A stretch of 19,510 bases of DNA from JAGQTE01 sp964648005 (GTDB taxonomy: Bacteria > Actinomycetota > Acidimicrobiia > Acidimicrobiales > Acidimicrobilacustridaceae). How positions within the stretch are numbered: position 1 is the stretch's first letter; every line of letters begins with the position of its first letter. A model generated the notes under the pieces. That model was given only the letters and a program-made list of their open reading frames with translations. It was not told where the DNA came from and searched no databases. The stretch spans positions 1-19,510 of the forward strand of contig CAZYKR010000055.1 in the NCBI GenBank assembly GCA_964648005.1, in the 5' to 3' direction. Below, piece after piece: positions 1 through 9,141 of this stretch. The position numbers were made by a program, and so were the translations under genes.

Positions 1-62
1 TGGGCTCCGACGACGGCGTCGGCGTGCTGCAGTCGCTGCTGCGCGCGGCGACGGCGGCCTGA
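1..62 (+). CDS. purQ: PurQ C-terminus (partial): FGAM synthase glutaminase subunit
   Basis: Only the last 19 residues are present, reading GSDDGVGVLQSLLRAATAA and then TGA at 60-62. The pattern LGS-x-DG-x-x-x-x-x-SLL closely matches the C-terminal end of PurQ, the class I amidotransferase subunit that feeds ammonia from glutamine to PurL. The base before the first full codon is missing, but its remaining bases TG fit the Leu usual at that point. The assignment rests on this short match plus the small-type purL 600 bases downstream, which needs a separate PurQ. The stop codon lies in the loop of a strong hairpin. Any other protein with a similar tail cannot be excluded from so short a piece. 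Confidence 0.65.
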   Translation, partial: GSDDGVGVLQSLLRAATAA

Positions 63-80
63 TCGGCCGCCGTCGACGCG
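44..80. terminator. hairpin terminator over the purQ stop codon
   Basis: A perfect 11-bp stem (49-59 pairs with 65-75, arms cgacggcggcc and ggccgccgtcg) has a 5-nt loop TGATC that contains the purQ stop codon. After one mismatch, CGCG at 44-47 and 77-80 can extend it. It sits between the converging purQ and minus-strand gene. No T-run follows, so a GC-rich or bidirectional actinobacterial terminator is the likeliest role. Confidence 0.55.
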
Positions 81-87
81 AGATGCG

Positions 88-105
88 CGGGCGCGGTGGC
101 GCCCG
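88..105. terminator. second hairpin between converging genes
   Basis: CGGGCGC at 88-94 pairs with GCGCCCG at 99-105 around a GGTG loop. It follows the purQ hairpin and lies just before the 3' end of the minus-strand gene at 111, so the 48-nt intergenic space is almost entirely hairpin-forming. It could end transcription from either side. No T-run is present. Confidence 0.4.
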
Positions 106-110
106 GTGGT

Positions 111-527
111 TCAGCCTGCGGCGCGCGAGATGCCGGCAGCCTTGAGCACGGCGGCGGGCACGCCCTGGGCCCGCCAGGCGGCATACGAGATGCCCTTGCG
201 ATCCGAGTAGGCCTTGGCGACCGCGACGAAGCCGGACTCGAGCTCGGAGAGATCGGTGCCACCGTCGCCGGCGGCGAGCTCGGCTTCGAGGTCCATCTGC
301 TCCTGGGTCAGGTGCAGCCGCTTCATGGCGTCGGCCGTCGCCAGTTCGTCGCCGATCTTGGCGAGCCGCTTCTTGATGGAGTCCGGGGTGCGCTTGCGCC
401 CAGGCTTCGGACGGTGCGCGTCGAGCGCCTCGAGGTAGTCGCGGATTGCCCGGCCTTGCGCCCGCCCTTCGGCGAGCGCAGCCTTGTGTTCGGCCGACAT
501 CGTCGACCCCTTCTTCCGTGGTGTCAT
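111..527 (-). CDS. conserved actinobacterial protein of unknown function, basic helical
   Basis: A 138-residue protein when read from the ATG at 525-527 (MTPRKKGSTMSAEHKAAL). It has a Lys/Arg-rich N-terminal half with an HKAALAEGRAQGRAIRDYLEAL helix, a basic stretch KPGRKRTPDSIKKRLAKI (about residues 41-58), an acidic amphipathic helix (LTQEQMDLEAEL) and a C-terminal ISYAAWRAQGVPAAVLKAAGI segment. I recognise this as a type common in actinobacteria and usually left unnamed. The basic patches could bind nucleic acid, but that is a guess. A second ATG at 498-500 has a better ribosome site (AAGAAGGGG) and would give a protein nine residues shorter. It lies on the opposite strand between purQ and purL, so it breaks the purine gene run. 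Confidence 0.8.
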   Translation of the reverse strand: MTPRKKGSTMSAEHKAALAEGRAQGRAIRDYLEALDAHRPKPGRKRTPDSIKKRLAKIGDELATADAMKRLHLTQEQMDLEAELAAGDGGTDLSELESGFVAVAKAYSDRKGISYAAWRAQGVPAAVLKAAGISRAAG

Positions 528-572
528 GGCGCAAAGGGCAGCACACGAATGAACGCAATGCAACTCGCGCTC

Positions 573-611
573 ATTTGCGTATTTGCAGACGCTGCGACAT
601 GGACCATTTGC
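573..611. promoter_or_regulatory. three ATTTGC copies in a divergent promoter region
   Basis: ATTTGC occurs at 573-578, 581-586 and 606-611 in the space between the minus-strand gene at 111-527 and purL at 667. The copies start 8 and 25 nt apart, and each is followed by G or A in an unusually AT-rich patch for this DNA. This is a possible operator for a divergently read regulator. The recurrence is what I see; the function is inferred. Confidence 0.3.
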
Positions 612-653
612 GATCAACAGTCGCATCCGTCCAGCAGTGCTCGATCACTCGGG

Positions 654-659
654 TAGCGT
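654..659 (+). promoter_or_regulatory. purL -10 box, leaderless type
   Basis: TAGCGT matches the TANNNT -10 consensus of high-GC actinobacteria. It is followed by exactly 7 nt (660-666) and then the purL ATG, so transcription would begin at or next to the start codon. There is no Shine-Dalgarno sequence in that space and no convincing -35. Confidence 0.5.
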
Positions 660-666
660 TCGGCCC

Positions 667-2880
667 ATGACCGAGCCCGTCCACCGCGCCCTCGGCCTCA
701 CCGATGAGGAGCTGGCGTCCATCGTCGCCATCCTTGGTCGTGAGCCCAACCACCTCGAGCTCGCGATGTACGCCGTCATGTGGTCCGAGCACTGCTCCTA
801 CAAGTCGTCGCGGGTGCACCTCGGCCGGCTACCGACGGAGGCGCCGTGGGTGCTCGTCGGTCCCGGCGAGAACGCCGGGGTCGTCGATGTCGGCGACGGC
901 ATCGCGGCGGCCGTGCGGATCGAGAGCCACAACCACCCATCGGCGATCGAGCCGTACCAGGGCGCGGCCACGGGGGTCGGCGGCATCCTGCGCGACATCT
1001 TCACGATGGGGGCTCGCCCGATCGCGGTGTTGGATCCGTTGCGGTTCGGGCCGCTCGACGACGCGCGCAGTCGCTGGATCTGCGAAGGCGTCGTGTCGGG
1101 CGTCTCCGGATACGGCAACTCCGTCGGCGTGCCGACGGTCGGGGGCGAGACGGTGTTCGACGAGACGTACGCCGACAATCCGCTCGTGAACGTCATGTGC
1201 CTCGGCGTCCTGCCGACCGAGCGACTGGTCCTGGGCCAGGCGACGGGCGAGGGGAACCTGGCCGTGCTGCTCGGCTCCACGACCGGACGCGACGGCATCG
1301 GCGGCGTGAGCGTGCTGGCCTCCGCCGGCTTCGGCGACGCCGAGGCCGATGCCGAGAAGCGACCCAGCGTGCAGGTGGGCGACCCCTTCGAGGAGAAGCG
1401 GCTGATCGAGGCGTGCCTGGAGCTGCTCGATGCCGGTCTGGTCGTGGGCATCCAGGACCTCGGCGGTGCCGGCATCACCTGCGCGACGTCCGAGACGGCG
1501 TCGCGCGGTGGCATGGGCATGGACGTCGACGTCACGCAGATCCCGCTGCGCGAGTCGGGCATGGAGCCCTTCGAGATCATGACCAGCGAGTCGCAGGAGC
1601 GGATGCTCGCCATCGTCGAGCCCGACGGGCTCGACGCCGTGCTGGCCATCTGTCGGCGATGGGAGGTCCGGGCGTCGGTGATCGGCAAGGTCACGACGGG
1701 CGGCCAGCTGCGCATCCTCGACGGTTGGGACGGTGCCGTGCTCGCCGACATCCCGGCGTCGTCGCTGCACGATGCCGCGCCGTGCTACGAGCGGCCGATG
1801 GCGGTGCCGGCGGACTTCGACGTGGCGACCCGCACCACGGCAGGGCCGCCGATGCCCGAGAGCAGCGACCCGGCTGCCGAACTGGTCGACATGCTCTGCG
1901 ACACGTCGTGGGTGTGGTCCCAGTACGACCACCAGCTCTTCCTCAACACGGTCGTCGGTCCCGGTGGGGACAGCACCGTGCTGCGGTTGAAGCACCCGGC
2001 GACCGGCGCCGACACGGGCCGGGGCTTGGCGGTGACGGCCGACGGCAACCACCGGTGGTGCGCCGTCGATCCGCGCCAGGGCACGGCGCTCACCGTGGCC
2101 GAGGCGGCACTCAACCTCGCCTGCGGTGGCGGTCGCCCGCTGGCACTCGTCAACTGCTTGAACTTCGGCAACCCCGAACACGCCGAGGTCATGTGGCAGT
2201 TCTCCGAGGCGGTCGACGGCATGACCGAGGCGTGCACCGCACTCGACATCCCGGTCGTCGGCGGCAACGTGAGCTTCTACAACGAATCACGCGGGTCGGA
2301 TATCGACCCGACGCCGGTCGTCGGACTGTTGGGCGTGGTCGACCGCCTCGAGCATCGGCCGCCCGGCGTCACCCTGGTGGAAGGCGGCCGGCTGCTGTTG
2401 GTGGGCGACACCCAGCCCGTCCTCGACGGGTCGCTGTGGGCGCGCAACCGCGGGCACCGCACCGGCACCCTCCCGACCATCGACTGGGGAGCCCACGCTG
2501 CCGTGTGCGCCGCCGTGCGCAGCCTGGTCCTCGGTGACCTGCTGTGGGGCGTGCACGACGTGGCGTCCGGTGGGCTCGGCCTGGCCCTGGCCGAGCTGGC
2601 CGTCCGGTCGGGGATCGGCGTGCAGGTGGCGCGTGTCCCGGACGCCGCCACCCTGTTCTCCGAGTCGCCGTCGCGCGCTGTGCTCTGCGTCGATCCGGAA
2701 CGACTCACGACGGTCGAGCAGATGCTCGAGGCGGCGGGCGTGGCAGCGACCCGCATCGGTGTGGCCGCCGGCGATCGGATCTCGGTCAAGGGCCTGGTCG
2801 ATGTGGCGCTCGCCGATGCCACCGCCACCTACCGCGATCGCCTGCCCGAAGCCGTCGGCGCCGGAACGACCCAGGGCTGA
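667..2880 (+). CDS. purL: phosphoribosylformylglycinamidine synthase subunit PurL
   Basis: A 737-residue small-type FGAM synthase synthetase subunit. It converts FGAR to FGAM using ATP and ammonia delivered by PurQ, with PurS as third partner, in the cytoplasm. Seen in sequence: the WSEHCSYKSSR motif (residues 39-49, putative catalytic His42), ESHNHPS at 86-92, GIQDLGGAGI from 261, a second-half VVGGNVSFYNES from 530, and GVHDVASGG from 628. These are the duplicated AIRS-like halves of the family. Length is normal (about 730-750). An upstream in-frame ATG exists at 583, but the ATG at 667 gives the family-like N-terminus and sits 7 nt behind a TANNNT box. The next gene starts 3 nt after the stop. 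Confidence 0.97.
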   Translation: MTEPVHRALGLTDEELASIVAILGREPNHLELAMYAVMWSEHCSYKSSRVHLGRLPTEAPWVLVGPGENAGVVDVGDGIAAAVRIESHNHPSAIEPYQGAATGVGGILRDIFTMGARPIAVLDPLRFGPLDDARSRWICEGVVSGVSGYGNSVGVPTVGGETVFDETYADNPLVNVMCLGVLPTERLVLGQATGEGNLAVLLGSTTGRDGIGGVSVLASAGFGDAEADAEKRPSVQVGDPFEEKRLIEACLELLDAGLVVGIQDLGGAGITCATSETASRGGMGMDVDVTQIPLRESGMEPFEIMTSESQERMLAIVEPDGLDAVLAICRRWEVRASVIGKVTTGGQLRILDGWDGAVLADIPASSLHDAAPCYERPMAVPADFDVATRTTAGPPMPESSDPAAELVDMLCDTSWVWSQYDHQLFLNTVVGPGGDSTVLRLKHPATGADTGRGLAVTADGNHRWCAVDPRQGTALTVAEAALNLACGGGRPLALVNCLNFGNPEHAEVMWQFSEAVDGMTEACTALDIPVVGGNVSFYNESRGSDIDPTPVVGLLGVVDRLEHRPPGVTLVEGGRLLLVGDTQPVLDGSLWARNRGHRTGTLPTIDWGAHAAVCAAVRSLVLGDLLWGVHDVASGGLGLALAELAVRSGIGVQVARVPDAATLFSESPSRAVLCVDPERLTTVEQMLEAAGVAATRIGVAAGDRISVKGLVDVALADATATYRDRLPEAVGAGTTQG

Positions 2881-2883
2881 GCG

Positions 2884-3330
2884 ATGCGTACACCTGACCC
2901 CATCATCGCCGCAGGGGCGTGGGCGCTCGAGCACGGTCACCGTGCCCTGCTCGCCCTCACCGGAGGTCGGTTCCCGAAGAAGATGCTCGGCATGCAGCCG
3001 CTGGAGCTGCACACCATCGGCCGAAAGACCGGCGAACGGCGATCGACCATGCTGACCGCGCCGATCTGCGAGCCAGAGCGTGTCGTGCTGGTGGCGTCGT
3101 ACGGAGGCTCGACCGATCACCCGGCGTGGTACAAGAACCTGGTGGCCGAGCCTCGGGTGGAGCTGACGATCGACGGCGTCACCCGGCCCTTCGTGGCGAC
3201 GACGGCCTCGCCCGACGAGAAGGCCGAGCTGTGGCCGACGATCGTCGCTGCGTACAAGGGCTACGAGGGCTACCAGCGCAACACCGAGCGCGACATCCCC
3301 GTCGTCGTGTGCACGCCGGCCGCAGACTGA
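2884..3330 (+). CDS. nitroreductase-family deazaflavin (F420)-dependent protein, Ddn-like
   Basis: 148 residues with the family marks of the Ddn/DUF385 split-barrel group: LELHTIGRKTGERRST (residues 40-55) and a GGSTDHPAWYKNLVAEP block (about 74-90), where the HPxWYxNL pattern typically contacts the deazaflavin cofactor. Members use reduced F420 to reduce diverse substrates, often quinones or nitro compounds; the substrate here cannot be read. It begins 3 nt after purL, so it is probably co-transcribed and translationally coupled. A purine role is not implied by that, since this family inserts into many operons. No signal peptide or membrane segment is visible. Start chosen by spacing; only a weak GGGCTGAG precedes it. 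Confidence 0.9.
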   Translation: MRTPDPIIAAGAWALEHGHRALLALTGGRFPKKMLGMQPLELHTIGRKTGERRSTMLTAPICEPERVVLVASYGGSTDHPAWYKNLVAEPRVELTIDGVTRPFVATTASPDEKAELWPTIVAAYKGYEGYQRNTERDIPVVVCTPAAD

Positions 3331-3387
3331 CCGGGATCGGCGCCGGCCTCGGCGGCCTCCACCTCGTCGTGCATCTCGTCGTGCCCC

Positions 3388-4836
<1,449 letters not shown>

Positions 4837-4842
4837 GGCGTG

Positions 4843-4848
4843 AGTGTA
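4843..4848 (-). promoter_or_regulatory. -10 box of the M20 gene, leaderless type
   Basis: On the minus strand this reads TACACT, then 6 nt, then the GTG start at 4836. The same hexamer with the same 6-nt gap precedes parA. No Shine-Dalgarno sequence is present. Confidence 0.5.
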
Positions 4849-4902
4849 CGGACGGTGTCGCGCGCCTGCGCGCCGATGTACGGCCCCACCGCGGCGCGGC
4901 GC

Positions 4903-4908
4903 TAGGGT
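4903..4908 (+). promoter_or_regulatory. purF -10 box, leaderless type
   Basis: TAGGGT is followed by 7 nt and the GTG at 4916. The overlapping AGGGTGA could instead be read as a Shine-Dalgarno sequence, so the two interpretations compete. The geometry equals that of purL and of the malic enzyme gene, which favours the promoter reading. Confidence 0.45.
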
Positions 4909-4915
4909 GACCCCC

Positions 4916-6517
4916 GTGGCCGACCCCGCGCATCCCGGCTCTGGCCTCGCGGCCGAGGTGGTGGAGGCGCACCCCGACGAGACCCCCGGACACGAGTGCG
5001 GCGTGTTCGCCGTCTACGCGCCCGGCCAGCCCGTCGCCCACATGACCTACCTCGGGCTGTACGCCCTGCAGCACCGCGGCCAGGAGGCGGCGGGCATGGC
5101 GATCAGCGACGGCGACACGATCACCGTCGTCAAGGACATGGGTCTGGTCTCGAACGTCTTCGACGATCGCACCCTCGCCGCGCTCACCGGCCACGTGGGC
5201 ATCGGCCACGTCCGCTACTCGACGACCGGGTCCAGCACCTGGCGCAACGCCCAGCCCTTCTACCGCAACGTCGGCGCCCACTCGTTCGCGTTGGCGCACA
5301 ACGGGAACCTGACCAACACCGCAGAGCTCGCCGCCGAGGCCGGGATGCTCGAGGGCATGGTCACCTCCGACAGCGACCTGGTCGCCGAACTGATCGCCGC
5401 AGAGCTGGCCGCCAACCCGGAGCCGACCAGCGACGGTCGTGCCCTGGAGCGGGCGCTGCTCAAGGTGCTCCCGCGGTTGGAGGGGGCGTTCTCGTTCACG
5501 CTCCTCGACGAAGGCCGAGCCGTGGGCGTGCGGGATCCGCACGGCTTCTGGCCGCTGTGCCTCGGCAAGCTCGACGACGGCTGGGTGCTGGCGTCGGAGA
5601 CTCCCGCGCTGGACGTCGTCGGGGCCCACTTCGTGCGCGAGGTGGAGCCTGGTGAAGCGATCGTGATCGACGCCACGGGCTACCGGTCGCTGCGACCGTA
5701 CGAGCAGCACCGGGTCGAACCCCGCCTCTGCCTGTTCGAGTTCGTCTACTTCTCCCGCCCCGACGGACGCCTCTACGGCCAGAACGTGCACCACGCCCGC
5801 GTGCGCATGGGCGAGCTGCTGGCCGAGCAGGCGCCGGCGGAGGCCGACATGGTCATGGGCGTCCCCGAGTCGGGCATCCCCGCCGCCGAGGGCTTCGCCC
5901 GGGCCAGCGGCATCCCGCAAGGGCAGGGCCTGGTGAAGAACCGCTACATCGGCCGGACGTTCATCGCGCCGAACCAGCAGATGCGGGCGCTGGGCGTCCG
6001 GATGAAGCTCAACCCGCTGCGCGACAACATCGCCGGCAAGCGCCTCGTGGTGGTCGATGACTCGATCGTGCGTGGCACCACCACGCGGGCGATGGTGGCC
6101 ATGCTGCGCGAGGCGGGGGCGCTCGAGGTCCACATGCGCATCAGCTCGCCGCCCTACAAGTGGCCGTGCTTCTACGGCATGGACACCGGTACGCGCAGCG
6201 AGCTGCTGGCTGCGCAGCTCGAGATCGACGAGATCCGCGATTACCTCGGCGTCGACACGTTGGCCTACCTCACGCTCGACCGCCTGAAGCTGGCGACGGG
6301 GACGGGCGGCGCCGGGTTCTGCGATGCCTGCCTCACCGGTGACTATCCGGTCGAGGTCCCCGTCGAGCTCTCCAAGGACGTCCTCGAGAAGAGCGGCTGC
6401 GCACCGCACGAGCGCGAGCAGCTCGTCGAGCAGCACGCGGGCGGGCTGACGCTGTTCGGCGACACACCCGAGCTGCCTGCCGACGCGGCCCGGCGCGCTC
6501 GGCAGGCCCAGCAGTGA
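4916..6517 (+). CDS. purF: amidophosphoribosyltransferase PurF
   Basis: 533 residues. It catalyses the first committed purine step, moving glutamine ammonia onto PRPP to give phosphoribosylamine. HECGVFAVY places the N-terminal nucleophile at Cys28, so the 27 residues before it would be a cleaved propeptide. GLYALQHRGQEAAG and HVRYSTTG follow in the Ntn glutaminase domain. The PRPP site VDDSIVRGTT is at about 381-390. Cys272, Cys418 and the CDAC pair (Cys469, Cys472) match the four ligands of the 4Fe-4S cluster in Bacillus-type PurF. GTG 4916 was chosen over an in-frame ATG at 4844 and GTG at 4907 because of the TAGGGT box. purM follows after 13 nt. Confidence 0.97.
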   Translation: MADPAHPGSGLAAEVVEAHPDETPGHECGVFAVYAPGQPVAHMTYLGLYALQHRGQEAAGMAISDGDTITVVKDMGLVSNVFDDRTLAALTGHVGIGHVRYSTTGSSTWRNAQPFYRNVGAHSFALAHNGNLTNTAELAAEAGMLEGMVTSDSDLVAELIAAELAANPEPTSDGRALERALLKVLPRLEGAFSFTLLDEGRAVGVRDPHGFWPLCLGKLDDGWVLASETPALDVVGAHFVREVEPGEAIVIDATGYRSLRPYEQHRVEPRLCLFEFVYFSRPDGRLYGQNVHHARVRMGELLAEQAPAEADMVMGVPESGIPAAEGFARASGIPQGQGLVKNRYIGRTFIAPNQQMRALGVRMKLNPLRDNIAGKRLVVVDDSIVRGTTTRAMVAMLREAGALEVHMRISSPPYKWPCFYGMDTGTRSELLAAQLEIDEIRDYLGVDTLAYLTLDRLKLATGTGGAGFCDACLTGDYPVEVPVELSKDVLEKSGCAPHEREQLVEQHAGGLTLFGDTPELPADAARRARQAQQ

Positions 6518-6530
6518 GGGCGCGCTGACG

Positions 6531-7583
6531 ATGGGGGAGACCTACGAGGCCGCCGGCGTCGACATCGCCGCCGGCGAAGAGGCGGTCGAGCGCATCAAGG
6601 CCAAGGTCCGGTCCACCTTCCGCCCCGAGGTCATCGGTGACATCGGCGGCTTCGGTGGGCTGTTCGGCTTCGACGCCAAGCGCTACAAGCGACCGGTGCT
6701 CGTGTCCTCGACGGACGGCGTCGGCACCAAGGCGCTCGTCGCCCAGGCCGCCGGGCACTTCGAGACCATCGGCATCGACCTCGTCGCCATGTGCGTCGAC
6801 GACGTGGCGTGCCAAGGTGCCGAACCGCTGTTCTTCTTGGACTACATCGCCGTGGGCAAGCTCGACCCCGATCACATCGAGCAGCTCGTCGAGGGCGTGG
6901 CCGAGGGTTGTCGCCAAGCGGGCTGCGCCCTGATCGGTGGCGAGATGGCGGAGCACCCCGGTGCCATGGAGCCCGGCGAGTTCGACCTGGTGGGTTTCAC
7001 CGTCGGCGTCGCCGATCGCGACCGGCTGATCACCGGTGAGGCGGTGCGCCCGGGCGACGTCCTGATCGGCCTGCCGTCGACCAACCTGCGCTCCAACGGC
7101 TACTCCCTGGCGCGGCGGGTGTTCTTCGATGTCGCCGGCCGGCGCCTCGACGAGCCGGCGTACGCCGGCGCCCACCATTCGCTCGCCGACGAGCTGCTCG
7201 CCCCGTCGGTCATCTTCGCCCCGGCGATCTTGGCGCTGACCGACGCCGTGGACGTCCATGCGATCGCGCACATCACCGGCGGCGGCATCCCTGGCAACCT
7301 CGTGCGGATGCTGACGCCGCACACGGATGCCGTCGTCGACCGACGCGGCTGGGAACCGCCGCGCGTCTTCGGCGAGATCCAGCGGCTGGGCAGCATCAGC
7401 GACGACGAGATGGCCAAGGTGTTCAACATGGGCTTGGGCATGATCGTCGCCGTACCGGCGAACGCCGCGCTCAAGGCGCTCGACGTGCTGCGTGCGGCCG
7501 GGCATCGCGCCACCGAGGTCGGCGAGGTGCTCGCCGGGTCGGGCGAGGTCCGTCTCGTCGGGCGCGCTCCGGCCGGCGACTGA
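6531..7583 (+). CDS. purM: phosphoribosylformylglycinamidine cyclo-ligase PurM
   Basis: A 350-residue AIR synthetase that closes the imidazole ring of FGAM using ATP. The N-terminus YEAAGVDIAAGEEAVERIK is highly typical. DGVGTKALVA (about 62-71), CVDDVACQGAEPLFFLDY, GCALIGGEMAEHPG, STNLRSNGYSLAR, HITGGGIPGNL and VFNMGLGM are the conserved ATP- and phosphate-binding blocks, in the expected order. Length is normal. It lies 13 nt behind purF and so is in the same operon. A GAGGG lies rather far upstream (about 12 nt). The stop comes 6 nt before the assembly gap, so what follows it on the chromosome is not certain. Confidence 0.97.
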   Translation: MGETYEAAGVDIAAGEEAVERIKAKVRSTFRPEVIGDIGGFGGLFGFDAKRYKRPVLVSSTDGVGTKALVAQAAGHFETIGIDLVAMCVDDVACQGAEPLFFLDYIAVGKLDPDHIEQLVEGVAEGCRQAGCALIGGEMAEHPGAMEPGEFDLVGFTVGVADRDRLITGEAVRPGDVLIGLPSTNLRSNGYSLARRVFFDVAGRRLDEPAYAGAHHSLADELLAPSVIFAPAILALTDAVDVHAIAHITGGGIPGNLVRMLTPHTDAVVDRRGWEPPRVFGEIQRLGSISDDEMAKVFNMGLGMIVAVPANAALKALDVLRAAGHRATEVGEVLAGSGEVRLVGRAPAGD

Positions 7584-7589
7584 CGCCGT

Positions 7590-7599
7590 NNNNNNNNNN
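7590..7599. other. assembly gap of 10 N
   Basis: Ten N characters join two contigs. The true length and content are unknown. The start codon of the next gene, any terminator after purM and possibly whole genes could lie here. Confidence 0.99.
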
Positions 7600-9093
7600 C
7601 CCAGCGTCCCTGAGGCCACCGAACCGGCGCCGCGCCCGTCGCTCGGCACCCGGGTCGCCCGTGCGACGGTACGCAACTGGCCGCTGATCGCCGTCGCCGT
7701 CGCCGGCTTGGTGCTGCGACTGCTCTTCGTCACCGTGTGGTGGCCCACGTGCGACTACGACGTCAGCATCTGGTCAGCGGGTGGCGTCACCCTCGAACAG
7801 GGCCTGGACAAGGTCAAGAACCCCGATCGCGAGTGCTTCGACGTCGCCAGCGGCGACTCGACCTTCTACTTCGGCCAAGGCCGGATGATCGCTGACGGCG
7901 AGGGGTTGGGCTCGCCGTTCAGCTACCTCATCAACGGCGAGTACCAGCCGTCGGCCGCCCACCCGCCCGGCTACTCGACGTTCCTCGCCACCGCCAACCT
8001 CGTGGGACTCACCACGGTGGCGCAACAGCGGGCGGCCTCGACCGTGCTCGGCGCCATCGGCGTGTTCCTGATCGGCCTGGTCGGGCAGCGCCTCGCCGGT
8101 CGGCGCGCCGGGATCATCGCCGGCTCGCTCGCCGCCGTCTACCCCTTCTTGTGGATCAACGACGGCAAGTTGATGTCGGAGTCGCTGTACATCCCGCTCG
8201 TCGCCACGGTGCTGCTGGCTGCCTACGCGTTCTGGGATCGGCCGCGCCCTCGCACCGCACTGCTGCTCGGCCTGGCCGTCGGCGTGGCGCAGCTCGTGCG
8301 CGCCGAGACCGGCATGATCGCCTGGATCATGGTGCCGTTCCTCGTGTGGGGGATGCGGGACCGTCTGAAGGGGACCGGTTGGCTGAAGCTCGGTGCCCTC
8401 GCCATCGTCACGGCCCAGGTGGTGGTCATGCCGTGGACACTGCGCAACCTGACGACCTTCGAGCGTCCGGTGTTCGGCACTGCCGGTGTCGGCATCGTGC
8501 TGTTGAGCGGGAGCTGTGATGCGGCGTACTACGACGAGGAGACGTTGGGGCTGTTGAACTTCAAGTGCCTCGAGGACGATCCCGAAGCGTTGGGGTTCAT
8601 CCTGGCGGCGATCGCCCCCGGGAGCGGAGATGACGAGTCCGTCGTCGACTACCAGGCGCGCGAGAAGGCGCTCGCCTACATCGCCGACCACCCCGGCCGG
8701 ACGCCCGTGGTGATGGCGGCTCGGATCGGGCGCATCTGGGATCTGTACAAGCCGGGGCAGAACACCGACGTCGACGTGTTCCTCGAGGTGCGGCCACGTG
8801 GCCCCACGGTGTGGGGGAAGGCCATGTACTTCGCCATGTGGCCGTTCGCCATCGTCGGTCTGGTGGCCATGCGCAAGCGCCGTCTGCCGATCTCGCCGCT
8901 GCTGGCCATCTTCGTCATGACCAGCTTCGTGGCGGTCATCTCGTTCGCCCTGTCGCGCTATCGGGTGCCGAGCGAAGTCGTGCTGGTCATCGCCGCGTCC
9001 GTCGGGATCGATCAGCTGCTCCGGCAGTGGTGGGACCGCCGCAAGCGTTCGGGTGCGCCCGGCACCGCCGAACCTGCCAACATGACCGCCTGA
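7600..9093 (+). CDS. multi-pass GT-C-like glycosyltransferase (PMT/ArnT-type), 5' end in gap
   Basis: 498 residues remain after the gap; no in-frame ATG or GTG occurs near the new N-terminus, so the start is missing. A first membrane segment (LIAVAVAGLVLRLLFVTVWW) is followed by a large outside loop with GDSTFYFGQGRMIADGEG (Asp at visible residue 86) and AHPPGYSTFLA (His at 121). This loop order is typical of dolichyl- or polyprenyl-phosphate sugar transferases of the PMT_2/ArnT fold, where a loop Asp is catalytic. About eight further hydrophobic segments follow, with LMSESLYIP, MPWTLRN and a C-terminal VISFALSRYRVPSEVVL. It probably moves a sugar from a lipid carrier onto a surface glycan, lipid or protein; acceptor unknown. 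Two GNAT-like genes follow on the same strand. Confidence 0.8.
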   Translation, partial: PSVPEATEPAPRPSLGTRVARATVRNWPLIAVAVAGLVLRLLFVTVWWPTCDYDVSIWSAGGVTLEQGLDKVKNPDRECFDVASGDSTFYFGQGRMIADGEGLGSPFSYLINGEYQPSAAHPPGYSTFLATANLVGLTTVAQQRAASTVLGAIGVFLIGLVGQRLAGRRAGIIAGSLAAVYPFLWINDGKLMSESLYIPLVATVLLAAYAFWDRPRPRTALLLGLAVGVAQLVRAETGMIAWIMVPFLVWGMRDRLKGTGWLKLGALAIVTAQVVVMPWTLRNLTTFERPVFGTAGVGIVLLSGSCDAAYYDEETLGLLNFKCLEDDPEALGFILAAIAPGSGDDESVVDYQAREKALAYIADHPGRTPVVMAARIGRIWDLYKPGQNTDVDVFLEVRPRGPTVWGKAMYFAMWPFAIVGLVAMRKRRLPISPLLAIFVMTSFVAVISFALSRYRVPSEVVLVIAASVGIDQLLRQWWDRRKRSGAPGTAEPANMTA

Positions 9094-9141
9094 GGGAGAG
9101 GACGCGGGCCGGGCGGACGGACCTGCCGATGAGGAGGTGCC

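Noticed and set aside
780..2537. A 585-codon plus-strand frame inside purL
   Set aside because: Shifted frame of PurL, Arg-rich, with no motif.
3363..3384. Direct repeat ctcgtcgtgc twice, after the converging 148-residue and M20 genes
   Set aside because: Short, composed of common GC-rich triplets, no pairing partner and no sign of regulation or mobility; I also found no convincing terminator stem in this 57-nt space.
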